IMG/VR virus record: IMGVR_UViG_3300037246_000990
Coordinates: 55,600-119,599 of that record
Reading direction: 5' to 3' (one strand)
Origin: a virus
DNA: 64,000 nt
Numbering within the stretch: position 1 is the first letter of the stretch; each line of letters opens with the position of its first letter. Below the pieces are notes generated by a model, which did no database searches, was not told the DNA's origin, and saw nothing but the letters and a program-made list of their open reading frames with translations. This document shows, piece after piece, positions 15,029 to 23,295 of the stretch. A program made the position numbers and the translations under genes.

Positions 15029-15490
15029 ATGCCGTATAAAAGTATACCGTTAACTGACAGGCTACAGAGGGGGCTTAAGCTACAACCTAGTGGATGCTGG
15101 GAATGGCAGGGTTACTGTACCCGGGGAGGGTATGGACAGACCGGTAGTGGCGGAAAATATGGTAAAAAGCTTTATGTACATAGAGCAATATGGGAAATTG
15201 TCTTTGGTTTTATTCCAGAAAGGCTGTGCGTCTTGCATAAGTGTGATAACCCTCCTTGTGCTAACCCGGCTCATCTATTTTTAGGTACGAAGGCTGACAA
15301 TATAGCTGATATGGTAAGCAAAGGGCGTCAACGAGGCCCACGGGGAACCCAACACGGAAACGCAAAACTAACTTGGGATCAAGTTCACGCTATTCGTGTT
15401 GATGGTAGAACTCAACTTAAAATTGGCAAAGCGTATGGAATTAACCAGACAGCAGTGAGTGCTATTAAAAGAGGCACGCGATGGAAGTAA
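15029..15490 (+). CDS. HNH homing-type endonuclease (copy 2)
   Basis: 153 residues. Same architecture as the gene at 5835: C-W-E-W-Q-G, core H-K-C-D-N-P-P-C-A-N-P-A-H-L-F-L-G-T, K-A-D-N-I-A-D-M, then H-G-N-A-K-L-T and a helix-turn-helix-like end. The stretch and the following 130 bases look AT-richer than the flanks, as expected for an inserted mobile gene. No intron is evident; it appears free-standing between two genes. Confidence 0.9.
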   Translation: MPYKSIPLTDRLQRGLKLQPSGCWEWQGYCTRGGYGQTGSGGKYGKKLYVHRAIWEIVFGFIPERLCVLHKCDNPPCANPAHLFLGTKADNIADMVSKGRQRGPRGTQHGNAKLTWDQVHAIRVDGRTQLKIGKAYGINQTAVSAIKRGTRWK

Positions 15491-15630
15491 AAGATTATAA
15501 ACAGGTAAATATGAAAATAAATGAGATAAGATTAGCTTTCATTATAACTAAATTGAAGTTGGTTCGAGCTTTATTGACACCTATTTTGAGGCTTCACATT
15601 CGTATTCGACTGAGAAGGAGAGGGCAATGA
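15481..15630 (+). CDS. Possible 49-aa basic hydrophobic peptide
   Basis: Open frame from an ATG inside the end of the HNH gene to a TGA that overlaps the next start (ATGA). It encodes a basic peptide with a hydrophobic stretch (R-L-A-F-I-I-T-K-L-K-L-V). The exact overlap with the following gene favours translation, while the AT-rich composition favours a remnant carried with the HNH insertion. Low confidence. Confidence 0.35.
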   Translation: MEVKDYKQVNMKINEIRLAFIITKLKLVRALLTPILRLHIRIRLRRRGQ

Positions 15631-15872
15631 CAGAGCAGCCGTACCTAGAGAGGCTTGAACAGATAATCGAGCGGCAGTACAAAGACCACCCGACTGGCTG
15701 CGGTGGGAGCTTCGGAGAGCTGCTGTGTTGGGAGATCCATGAGAACGGGAAGACCTTCATCTGGCTGGCTGAGAAATGGGGGATCAGTGTGACCACGCTT
15801 GGGGATCTAATCGCGGACCATTGCCGCAAGCTAGAGGAAGACCCGTGTGTATCGCATGAGGAGAGCAGATGA
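15627..15872 (+). CDS. Small helix-turn-helix-like protein
   Basis: 81 residues with a good GAAGGAGAGGG site. The segment W-L-A-E-K-W-G-I-S-V-T-T-L-G-D-L-I reads as a helix-turn-helix, resembling a conserved small phage protein beside DNA polymerase genes. It overlaps the polymerase start. Probably DNA-binding; role unknown. Confidence 0.68.
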   Translation: MTEQPYLERLEQIIERQYKDHPTGCGGSFGELLCWEIHENGKTFIWLAEKWGISVTTLGDLIADHCRKLEEDPCVSHEESR

Positions 15873-18442
15873 CAGAAAGTTGTAAATTGAGCTGTGACGG
15901 CCAACCGGCCTGTAAGCTAGGGTCGCTGACCAAGCAGGTCCAGGTCGCGGGCCATAACCTGCTCTACACCCCTAGGACGTCGAATCTAGAGGCCCCAGTA
16001 CCCCACAAAGTCATGATTGTGGTGAAATCTCCTGATAACAAGGACATTGGGACCCTGGGCAAGGGCCGAAACATTGAGAAGTTGAAGGAGCTACTGGCCC
16101 TCGCAACCCTAGATGAGAGCGATGTCTACGTCACGGGGCTGGTCAAGTGCTCGCCGCCAAAGCGACCGCCCTCGGTACAGGAGATCCTAGCTTGCATGGG
16201 GCATCTGGGCGATGAGCTGAAGGCCGTGGACCCTGACGTGGTGGTACTTATGGGGGCAGCTACCCTCCGTGCCTTCAACCTGATGGGGGAGGGCGGCGTT
16301 AATAAGCTGCACGGAAAGATCATTGAGAAAGCTTTTCCTCATGACGACACCAATGACAAGGTGTACAAACTCATGGTTACAACCGATCCCAACGCCCTGT
16401 ACATGAACCCTGACCCGCGCCTCCAGGGCACAATGGTCAAGGACCTGATCCTCGCCAAGGCTGTGGTTGAGGGCGACCTCGTCAACCCACACCAGCAGGA
16501 CGTGGACTACAAGCTGATCGACAACCTCGCTGACCTAGACTGGATGGTGAAGCAGATCCGGAGGAAGGGAATGTTCGCCTTTGACTCTGAGTCACGGGGC
16601 CTACCCTGGAGCGAGCAACCCCTAATCTGCTTGCAGTTCTGCTGGGGTTACAATGAGGATACTCAGACAGTGGCAGTGCTGCCCTTCTACAACCACGATC
16701 CGGATGGCACGGATTGGAAGTTGAAGGCCCGGTGGTCTGCTTTTGGGTACCGGGGTCGGATCATAGAAAAGCTGAAGGAGATCTTTGAAGACCCCAACAT
16801 CCCGAAGGTCGCCCACAACATCAAGTACGACATGTGCGTGATGCGGAAGCACCTCGGCATAGAGACTAAGGGCTTCCTGTTCGACACCCTGCTTCTCCAT
16901 CACGTCCTGTGGGAGCACCCGCCGCATGACCTTGAGTACCTCGCTGACCTAGAGCTGAACACAGGCAACTACAGTAAAGCAGTCCACGACATCACAGGTC
17001 ATGGTAGGGTGCTACGGAACACCTATGATCACGTACCTGATGAGATCCTCCATCCCTACGGGGCCAAGGATGCTGAGAGTACGTATCGTTTGTTCTGCCG
17101 GTACTACTCCAGGCTGCAGAACCTACCGGACCAGTGGCAGCTATACACGGATGAGGTGCATCCCTTCATCCGCACCATGATGAAGGCTGAGTGGAAGGGC
17201 ACTCGTTTGTCTACAGACGTGATCGACACACTGACCGAGGAGTTCGTGAAGGAGCAGGCTGAGCTGTCTATCAGCCTCAAGAAACGGACGTGGCCTGAGT
17301 TCAACGGCGACAAGTCAGATGATGTGGCTAAGGCCATCATCCAGGCTGGGTACGGGAGGGATATAGAGACCCCCAAGACCACCCAAGGCTACAGCACTGA
17401 CAAATCTAAGCTGCTGCCCCTCATCAAGAAGCTCCCCATCGTGGAGGAGTTCATGAGGTACCGCTCGCTCACCAAGCTGATCAGTACCTACATGAACAAC
17501 GCCAAGGATATGAGTGGGTCTGCTGATGGTAGGGCTAGGATCAGTGTGCTGCTGCATGGTACTGTTAATGGTCGGCCTTCCTGCGCTTTCCTTCACCAGA
17601 TTCCTCGCCTTGATTGGGAGCGTATCAAGAAAGGCCTGGGCAACCTGAGGGACATGTTCATAGCTCAAGAGGGCTACAGCATGGTCTATGGGGACTTTTC
17701 TCAAATTGAATTGGTTGTCCTCGCCATCAAGTCAGGCGATGAGAACATGATGGAGATCTTCCGATCAGGCCAGGACATCCACAAGGCCACGGCTGCTCAG
17801 TTCGTAGGGCTTGAGGACGATCAGGTCTGTGCCCACAACCGTGACCTCGCCAAGCCCGTCAACTTCAGTAGGGTGTACGGTGCGGTGGAAGGGCGCTCGC
17901 TGATGAAGCTGACGTGGATGGACCTGGAAGGAAACGAGTGGCCTGTGACGAAGGAGATGATACAGGACGGGTACGCTGCGCTGGACGAACGGTTTCCTGC
18001 TGCGGGTGAGTACTTCATCAACACGGTGGCTGAGATCTCAGCTAACGCTGGCATCCACGTCACTCCGTTTGGTAGGGTCAAGCACATGGGCAGCACCCTC
18101 AACTCAGGCAACAAGTGGGCGAGGGAGAACGCTGAGCGACAGGCAGTGAACGGCACCATCCAGTCACCGGCTGCATCGGTGACTATCCGTACCCTTAACG
18201 CCATGAACGCGTACCTTGAGGAGCAGATCAAGGTAGGTCTCATGACGGAAGAGGAAGCGGCCCTCATCATCACGGTGCATGACTCCGGGTTGTTTGAGGT
18301 GAAGAACGAACACCTGGGTTGGTTCGAAGATAAGCTACGTGAGATCTCGAATCGTCCCGTACCCCAGCTCGACAACTGGCGCTTCACCATGAAGGTGGGC
18401 ATCGGGCAGAGCTGGTCGGAGGCAGAACTCAATGCAAAATAA
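15869..18442 (+). CDS. Family A DNA polymerase with N-terminal UDG-like domain
   Basis: Replicative polymerase, 857 residues. Residues 1-200 resemble family 4/5 uracil-DNA glycosylases: Cys5, Cys9 and Cys15, then V-K-C-S-P-P (Cys94) and L-A-C-M (Cys109), the pattern of an Fe-S cluster. The usual His motif appears as T-D-P-N (172-175), so glycosylase activity is doubtful. A 3'-5' exonuclease follows (Asp239-x-Glu241, Asn317/Asp321, Asp401). The polymerase has motif A G-D-F-S-Q-I-E-L (Asp609), motif B R658...K662...F666...Y670, and motif C H-D-S (Asp805). The position equal to E. coli Pol I residue 762 is Phe. SPO1 polymerase has the same UDG fusion. Confidence 0.95.
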   Translation: MTESCKLSCDGQPACKLGSLTKQVQVAGHNLLYTPRTSNLEAPVPHKVMIVVKSPDNKDIGTLGKGRNIEKLKELLALATLDESDVYVTGLVKCSPPKRPPSVQEILACMGHLGDELKAVDPDVVVLMGAATLRAFNLMGEGGVNKLHGKIIEKAFPHDDTNDKVYKLMVTTDPNALYMNPDPRLQGTMVKDLILAKAVVEGDLVNPHQQDVDYKLIDNLADLDWMVKQIRRKGMFAFDSESRGLPWSEQPLICLQFCWGYNEDTQTVAVLPFYNHDPDGTDWKLKARWSAFGYRGRIIEKLKEIFEDPNIPKVAHNIKYDMCVMRKHLGIETKGFLFDTLLLHHVLWEHPPHDLEYLADLELNTGNYSKAVHDITGHGRVLRNTYDHVPDEILHPYGAKDAESTYRLFCRYYSRLQNLPDQWQLYTDEVHPFIRTMMKAEWKGTRLSTDVIDTLTEEFVKEQAELSISLKKRTWPEFNGDKSDDVAKAIIQAGYGRDIETPKTTQGYSTDKSKLLPLIKKLPIVEEFMRYRSLTKLISTYMNNAKDMSGSADGRARISVLLHGTVNGRPSCAFLHQIPRLDWERIKKGLGNLRDMFIAQEGYSMVYGDFSQIELVVLAIKSGDENMMEIFRSGQDIHKATAAQFVGLEDDQVCAHNRDLAKPVNFSRVYGAVEGRSLMKLTWMDLEGNEWPVTKEMIQDGYAALDERFPAAGEYFINTVAEISANAGIHVTPFGRVKHMGSTLNSGNKWARENAERQAVNGTIQSPAASVTIRTLNAMNAYLEEQIKVGLMTEEEAALIITVHDSGLFEVKNEHLGWFEDKLREISNRPVPQLDNWRFTMKVGIGQSWSEAELNAK

Positions 18443-18602
18443 ACCGAAGGCATCGCTAATCACAACAGGTATGGTTGCAGGTGTAGCAGGGCTCGTCACT
18501 TTGGGGATAAACGCACCTTTGTTAATGGGCGGACTTGTGATCGCAGCGCTTGTAGTGGGTGTGTATCTTTTGATACTAGAAGGTTTAGAGTCAAAGAGCT
18601 AG
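18432..18602 (+). CDS. Small two-helix membrane protein (56 aa)
   Basis: Complete short gene overlapping the polymerase stop. Lys-rich start (M-Q-N-K-P-K) followed by two hydrophobic stretches rich in Gly, Val, Leu and Ala separated by N-A-P, and ends with a charged tail E-G-L-E-S-K-S. The hairpin-like topology resembles small holins or membrane peptides, but it sits among replication genes, so function is open. Confidence 0.62.
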   Translation: MQNKPKASLITTGMVAGVAGLVTLGINAPLLMGGLVIAALVVGVYLLILEGLESKS

Positions 18603-18612
18603 GAGAAGTATA

Positions 18613-18912
18613 ATGGATAACGAAACAGACAGCAAAGCAACACACTACATGGCAACAGTATCAATCAACATGGGGTGGCAATGCCCTGTGTGCGACAAGT
18701 GCTACGCTCCCTGGGTTCCTAAGTGTGAGGATTGTGGCTCAGGTTCAGACTTCACCGTCAAATACAACGATAACATGGCAGGGTGCGAGCACATCTGGAG
18801 CCCTAACTCGCAGACCATAATGGGTGTCTTCTGTATCTACTGTGGCCACCCGCAGACACCCCCAGCAGCTTCGGGGAACGTATGCTCAAACGAAGGAGAA
18901 GTAAATGGTTGA
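18613..18912 (+). CDS. Double zinc-ribbon protein
   Basis: 99 residues behind AGGAG. C-P-V-C-D-K-C and C-E-D-C-G-S-G-S form one ribbon; C-E-H (with I-W) and C-I-Y-C-G-H a second. Likely binds two zinc ions. Overlaps the next gene by 8 bases. Function unknown. Confidence 0.68.
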   Translation: MDNETDSKATHYMATVSINMGWQCPVCDKCYAPWVPKCEDCGSGSDFTVKYNDNMAGCEHIWSPNSQTIMGVFCIYCGHPQTPPAASGNVCSNEGEVNG

Positions 18913-19366
18913 AGTAACAGTGGAATACTTGGAAGAAGGCCAGTGGGTCGCCAACTCAGTGGAGCTAGACACCGATAGTGACCTAGCTCTCAGTGATGAA
19001 ACCCTTAACAAGGACATGTGCGCGCTCCCTAAGCGTATTGCACACTACGCTGAGGTGGCGGCTGAGTGTCATGCCTATGCCTCTCGTAAGAAGAACGAGG
19101 TGGAGGTGGTAGAAGCTGAGGTGGCACAGGCACTTAGGATCGAAGCTGCTCAAAACAAGCTGAAGATCACGGAGGCTGGTATCCGAGAGCATGTCGTCCA
19201 GCAGGTTGAGGTGACTGAGGCACGCCATGCCTCATACAAGGCACAGGCTCAATACACCATGGTTGATGGCTTCTACAGGGCCCTGCGAGAGATGGCATCC
19301 CTGGCTATCGCCCTGTGCTACAAGCAGAAGGAGGAGATTCGGGTCCTAAATAGCCCATTGGAATAG
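18905..19366 (+). CDS. Coiled-coil protein of the polymerase cluster
   Basis: 153 residues, helical, with heptad-like stretches (E-V-E-V-V-E-A-E-V-A-Q-A-L). Segments L-P-K-R-I-A-H-Y-A-E-V-A-A-E, F-Y-R-A-L-R-E-M-A and C-Y-K-Q-K-E-E-I-R resemble a conserved unnamed protein found next to recombination genes in other phages. Possibly an accessory or mediator protein; unproven. The stop codon is followed after one base by promoter P2. Confidence 0.68.
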   Translation: MVEVTVEYLEEGQWVANSVELDTDSDLALSDETLNKDMCALPKRIAHYAEVAAECHAYASRKKNEVEVVEAEVAQALRIEAAQNKLKITEAGIREHVVQQVEVTEARHASYKAQAQYTMVDGFYRALREMASLAIALCYKQKEEIRVLNSPLE

Positions 19367-19367
19367 G

Positions 19368-19396
19368 TTGCAATCTTTGGAAAGAAAAGCTATAAT
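19368..19396 (+). promoter_or_regulatory. Promoter P2 (class A variant)
   Basis: TTGCAA (19368-19373), 17-base spacer, TATAAT (19391-19396). The spacer ends in the same AAAGAAAAGC as P1, P3 and P4 but differs in its first half. It starts one base after a stop codon, as P1 does. It leads into small genes, then SSB, RecA and SbcDC. Confidence 0.88.
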
Positions 19397-19445
19397 TGAA
19401 TCATAACCAATTCGTCAACGACGACGATACTGAATGAGGAGAAAC

Positions 19446-19631
19446 ATGGGCATTGCATTATCGATAGAGATATACGAAGACAGAGTACAACCAGGGCTAT
19501 TCCGTTGGGTTTTTCTTGACTCCTCCGGAGACAAACACGGTCCTTCTGTGGGGTTCACATCCCGTTGGGAGGCGAAGGCTGATGTTGAAAGGATTCTTGC
19601 TACACATATGGATAAGAAGGGAGGCAAATAA
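19446..19631 (+). CDS. Small protein, possible DUF1508-like fold
   Basis: 61 residues from ATG 19446 behind GAGGAG; first gene after P2. Reads I-E-I-Y-E-D...F-R-W-V-F-L-D-S-S-G-D...S-R-W-E-A-K-A-D-V-E-R-I, which recalls the YegP/DUF1508 pattern (F-E-I-Y-x-D...W-R...S-K-x-x-A). The resemblance is weak. Function unknown. Confidence 0.6.
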   Translation: MGIALSIEIYEDRVQPGLFRWVFLDSSGDKHGPSVGFTSRWEAKADVERILATHMDKKGGK

Positions 19632-19843
19632 TGTCTGAAGAACTAAGGAAGATAGCAGAAGATCTGCAAAAGCATTACGCTCGCCTAAGCGTCTTGGCGG
19701 CGGAAAGCCTAGAGCAGACTAGAAAGAATTCCGGAGCAGGCTACTGCTGGTCTATCAAAGATGCAGCAAATGATTGCTTTAATAGTGCCGTGTGCCTACA
19801 AAGCCATGCAGACAACCTGGACCTGGATAAGGGAGACAACTAA
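19631..19843 (+). CDS. Small helical unknown protein
   Basis: 70 residues, helical, starting at the stop of its neighbour (TAATG) behind GGGAGG. Three cysteines without a zinc-like spacing. No recognised family. Confidence 0.62.
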   Translation: MSEELRKIAEDLQKHYARLSVLAAESLEQTRKNSGAGYCWSIKDAANDCFNSAVCLQSHADNLDLDKGDN

Positions 19844-20031
19844 TGGAAGGGAAACGAAAGTTCAATCGTATGGTCTGGTGGAAGCAGTTGTTCCCTCGAA
19901 CCCTATACACTATTTATCGAGACGAGCAAGAAGGCGGCAGGCGCTACTTTTCCATCTGGCGACAGTGGATGAACCGGGCTTACGACTTCCGTCGTATACC
20001 TGTAGCTGAACAGGACGAGGGAGACAAATAA
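19843..20031 (+). CDS. Small basic unknown protein
   Basis: 62 residues, Arg- and Trp-rich, with TAATG overlaps at both ends and a GGGAG site. Possible nucleic-acid or membrane-surface binding from composition only. Confidence 0.6.
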   Translation: MEGKRKFNRMVWWKQLFPRTLYTIYRDEQEGGRRYFSIWRQWMNRAYDFRRIPVAEQDEGDK

Positions 20032-20765
20032 TGGAAGATGAAAACGGCCTGCCCGCAGGCTTTGGTGAGGTGGACAAGGACTTTCAGCGCGAGGCATACG
20101 AAGAGTCCAAGAAGATCAGAGATAGTGGTGATGGGAAGACCCTCTTCCTGAAGTCGGGGATGACCCACCTACGTATCCTCCCTCCGGTCAAGGGTGCCAA
20201 GTCATGGTTCCGTGCGTACAAAGAGCATGGGCTCAGGACCGATGGGAAGTACGGGACGTTCACTTGCCCTACGTCGATTGACGACAGCGAGTGCCCCATC
20301 TGTGAGGTAGGTAAGGAACTGTACGAGGCGAAGGGAGACACGAACATCAAGAAGGCTAAGAAACTGTACGCGAAGCAAGCCTACTTGTACAACGCCTACG
20401 TGTACAGCTCTCCGGACGGCAAGACTCTAGCTGATGGTATCTTCACTGTTAAGTCCGGGTCAATGGTGTTCAAGCAGTTCATGGAGTACGACAACGATCC
20501 GGCAGGCGATTGGGGTGATATCTCCAACATCGCCAGCGGTGTTGAGCTGAAGGTTACACGCACCGGCAAGGGTCGGTTCGATACTGAGTACGGGGTTATG
20601 GGCGTGCCTGCACGGTCTAACATCGTGGACCAGGTGACCGCGAAAGGCGTGGACTTTGGTGAGCCCACTGATCTGACTGAGGTATACCCTCCGCTTTCTT
20701 ATGATGAGTTGGCGGATGTGTACGCGAAGTCGGACAACGCTACTCAGGAAGCTGTAGTAGAATAA
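20031..20765 (+). CDS. gp32-like single-stranded DNA-binding protein
   Basis: Coats single-stranded DNA during replication and recombination; it directly precedes the recombinase. 244 residues. The segment L-F-L-K-S-G-M-T-H-L-R-I-L-P-P with S-W-F-R-A-Y-K-E-H-G opens an OB fold. A zinc insertion F-T-C-P...C-P-I-C-E-V-G follows, as in T4-like gp32 proteins of many phages. The C-terminus has several acidic residues but no strongly acidic tail. Start overlaps the upstream stop (TAATG). Confidence 0.88.
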   Translation: MEDENGLPAGFGEVDKDFQREAYEESKKIRDSGDGKTLFLKSGMTHLRILPPVKGAKSWFRAYKEHGLRTDGKYGTFTCPTSIDDSECPICEVGKELYEAKGDTNIKKAKKLYAKQAYLYNAYVYSSPDGKTLADGIFTVKSGSMVFKQFMEYDNDPAGDWGDISNIASGVELKVTRTGKGRFDTEYGVMGVPARSNIVDQVTAKGVDFGEPTDLTEVYPPLSYDELADVYAKSDNATQEAVVE

Positions 20766-20773
20766 GGTCTGGT

Positions 20774-20816
20774 GGGGTGGTGCCTTTGAGTCGAGACCAT
20801 TGGTCAGGGCCACCCC
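20774..20816 (+). terminator. GC-rich hairpin between SSB and RecA genes
   Basis: GGGGTGG (20774-20780) pairs with CCACCCC (20810-20816); CCT/AGG can extend the stem across a small internal loop. The 3' side is GCCTTTCC, only briefly T-rich. It lies in the only gap (72 bases) of this operon and may attenuate transcription so that SSB is made in excess over the recombinase. Confidence 0.5.
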
Positions 20817-20837
20817 GCCTTTCCGCCGGGAGATTAA

Positions 20838-21896
20838 ATGAATAGCTTCGACAACATGTTCAAAGCGGTAGTCAAGAAGACAAAGAAAGATCCCAACACA
20901 GCCGTGTTCAAACCAGGCGACATCAACATCAAGAGCAACATCCCCTGGAGTATTCGCACTGGAATACCTGAGCTAGACTTCAACATGGGGAAACCAGGCT
21001 GGCCTGCAGGCCGGTGTGTTGAGCTGTACGGATTTGAACACAGTGGTAAAACAACATTAGGGTATCATGCCATTGCCGAAGCGCAGCGCATGAGAGGTAG
21101 CGCGTGGTTCCTTGACACAGAGAAGTCGTGGGATGAGCTACGAGCGATGGACTGTGGTGTAGACCCTGATTATCATCTAGGTATCGGCGACCCCGACTCA
21201 GTGGACGCTATGTTCCGACAGATCCAGTACATCATTGAGGCAAGAGAAGAAGACAACGACGGCAAACCGCTGGTCATCGTAGTTGACTCCGTCACTGGCG
21301 CTGCTACTGAAGGTATGAAGGCTAAGACCATCGGCGAGATTGAGAAGATTGCACAGGATGCCAAGGCTATCCGTGGGGGTATCCGTCGTATTCAGCCTGA
21401 TATCGCAGGGCTCAACATCAACCTGTTCATGATCAATCATGCGACAGCCAACATCACAGCCAACAAGTACGCCAAGCAGAGTGACTCGTCTGGGGGGCAC
21501 TCTATCAAGCTGGCTGCTACTGTACGTTGTTCGATGAAGCATGCAGGGTGGATTACAGACACGGACAAGATCAAGCGGCTCGGCCAGAAGATCAGCCTTA
21601 AAATAGAAAAGCTGAAGGGGTCTCAATTAGATTACCCTGAAGTGCAGGACACCCCGCTGCTCAACACAGTGGGCTTTGACACGACTGAGAGCCTACTACG
21701 TGCTGGTATAAAGGCGGGTTGGGTGGAACATAAGAAGGGCTCCCAGGCTTACAAGCTATACGATGAGGAGTTCGACCGGAAGTCGTGGCCCGCACTTGTG
21801 TTTGGCCGTGGTGGGATTGATGCAGCATACACAGAGTGGATCGATTGGTGCATCGAGGATGGGTGCATGACTAGGTGGGGAAGGGGTCTCGAATGA
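20838..21896 (+). CDS. RecA/UvsX-like recombinase
   Basis: Strand-exchange ATPase, 352 residues. Walker A G-F-E-H-S-G-K-T-T at 65-73, Walker B L-V-I-V-V-D at 145-150, and a G-G-H-S-I-K-L-A-A-T segment matching the L2-end motif of RecA-like recombinases. I-N-H-A-T-A-N provides the N-H element that senses DNA binding. Lies between SSB and the SbcDC pair, completing a phage recombination module with the UvsW-like helicase. Confidence 0.92.
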   Translation: MNSFDNMFKAVVKKTKKDPNTAVFKPGDINIKSNIPWSIRTGIPELDFNMGKPGWPAGRCVELYGFEHSGKTTLGYHAIAEAQRMRGSAWFLDTEKSWDELRAMDCGVDPDYHLGIGDPDSVDAMFRQIQYIIEAREEDNDGKPLVIVVDSVTGAATEGMKAKTIGEIEKIAQDAKAIRGGIRRIQPDIAGLNINLFMINHATANITANKYAKQSDSSGGHSIKLAATVRCSMKHAGWITDTDKIKRLGQKISLKIEKLKGSQLDYPEVQDTPLLNTVGFDTTESLLRAGIKAGWVEHKKGSQAYKLYDEEFDRKSWPALVFGRGGIDAAYTEWIDWCIEDGCMTRWGRGLE

Positions 21897-22240
21897 GTAG
21901 GCGTACTAGCTATGAGATTTTCCAAACGATGTCACTAACAGGCAACATAAAAGAAATAAAGCTTTATGTTGACGGGGCTTGGAGTCTCTATGGCAGACCA
22001 TCTACTTGGGGGTTGGATAATCTTATGAAGTCTTATTTTATCCATGATTGCCCTAACTATAAGAAGAGCATATGGTATCATTATTGGATTAACTATCTGG
22101 GCGAGGAAAAGCAGAGTACTCTCTTCGATATTGATTGCCAGGAGTGCAACACATCAGCACCCCAAGGACTTCAAGCACTCTGGCGTTTTCATAGCTTTGG
22201 GTGTGAAACAGCTCTTATCTTTATGGAGAAGACTACATGA
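21893..22240 (+). CDS. Zinc-knuckle paralog family, member H
   Basis: 115 residues from an ATG overlapping the recombinase stop, behind AAGGGG. Family elements: Y-V-D-G-A-W-S-L-Y, Y-F-I-H-D-C-P-N-Y, and I-D-C-Q-E-C-N-T-S-A-P-Q-G-L-Q-A-L-W. It lies about 9 kb from the next nearest member, again between two conserved recombination genes, with overlapping ends on both sides. Function unknown. Confidence 0.72.
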   Translation: MSRRTSYEIFQTMSLTGNIKEIKLYVDGAWSLYGRPSTWGLDNLMKSYFIHDCPNYKKSIWYHYWINYLGEEKQSTLFDIDCQECNTSAPQGLQALWRFHSFGCETALIFMEKTT

Positions 22241-23295
22241 AGATCCTGATCTTTGCAGACCTACACCTCCACAATCATGTCTACGGGGCTACCATTGTAG
22301 ATTATCCTTCATGGAATTTCATGGGTATAAATTCTAGACTGCTTGATGGGTTCAAGGTATTTGAGCAAATCTGTGCCTACCTCAAAGACAACCCAGTAGA
22401 TGAGATTGTGTTCTGCGGAGATACATTTCATACACACGGGAAGATAGACGCTGGTGTGTTAAGGGTGGCGTACGAGGGGTGGGAGACAATCATGCAGTAC
22501 CACAATAAGAAGTACCATGCATACGCCATTGTGGGCAACCACGATACAGCGGACAAGTCCATGAACACTCACGCTTTGCACTGGCTGGATGCGCTAGGTA
22601 TCAACGTCATCAACACGGCTTGTCATAATGAGTTCAACGGTCTACCTAGGAAGCTCAGCTTCTTGTCATACACTGAGAATGTGGAGGTGATCGAGCAGTT
22701 CTTCAAGGACGCAGTGAAAAAGGGCGGCAACCCTGTCTGCTTCATGCATGCTGGGATCGATGGCGTGCCTATGAAGTCGGGGTTCGTACCCGGCTCAGCG
22801 TTCAACACGGATATGATACCTGATGGCGTGCAGCATGTGTTCGCAGGGCACTATCATCCTTACAGGATGGTGACGGACAAGGCCACAGTCCCAGGCTCAC
22901 CGCTCCAGTTGAACTGGGCTGATGAGGAGGATACCCGAGGCTTCATCGTTTACGACACAGATACAGGCGAGCAGGATTTTCATCCCATCAAAGCACCGAA
23001 GTTCGTGACAGTAGACATGGATGATCCAGGGTGTGGGTTCTCTCTTGGTTATAGACTACAAGGCAACTTTATTCGTGTGGTCAACCATGACCACTTCAAG
23101 CAGGAAGAACTACGAGAAGAGTTTACGGGGGCAGGTGCAAGATCCGTGGAGTTCGTCGTGAAGATAAAGGAGGTTGACCGGCTGCAGCCCCTTAGTAGCG
23201 ACGGGCTCCACATCCCCGAGGCAATCAGAGAGTACGAAGAGCAGAAGGAAGTAACGTTGGAACGTCGCAAGGTAGGGGAGGAGTTAAGGAAATGA
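22237..23295 (+). CDS. SbcD/gp47-like nuclease subunit
   Basis: Calcineurin-like phosphoesterase that pairs with the next gene to process DNA ends. 352 residues. Metal ligands: A-D-L-H (Asp8, His10), G-D-T (61-63), G-N-H-D (100-103), His171 in F-M-H-A-G, and G-H-Y-H (204-207). All residues of the Mre11-type site are present. Start and end overlap the neighbours (ATGA), which suggests stoichiometric translation with SbcC. Confidence 0.93.
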   Translation: MKILIFADLHLHNHVYGATIVDYPSWNFMGINSRLLDGFKVFEQICAYLKDNPVDEIVFCGDTFHTHGKIDAGVLRVAYEGWETIMQYHNKKYHAYAIVGNHDTADKSMNTHALHWLDALGINVINTACHNEFNGLPRKLSFLSYTENVEVIEQFFKDAVKKGGNPVCFMHAGIDGVPMKSGFVPGSAFNTDMIPDGVQHVFAGHYHPYRMVTDKATVPGSPLQLNWADEEDTRGFIVYDTDTGEQDFHPIKAPKFVTVDMDDPGCGFSLGYRLQGNFIRVVNHDHFKQEELREEFTGAGARSVEFVVKIKEVDRLQPLSSDGLHIPEAIREYEEQKEVTLERRKVGEELRK

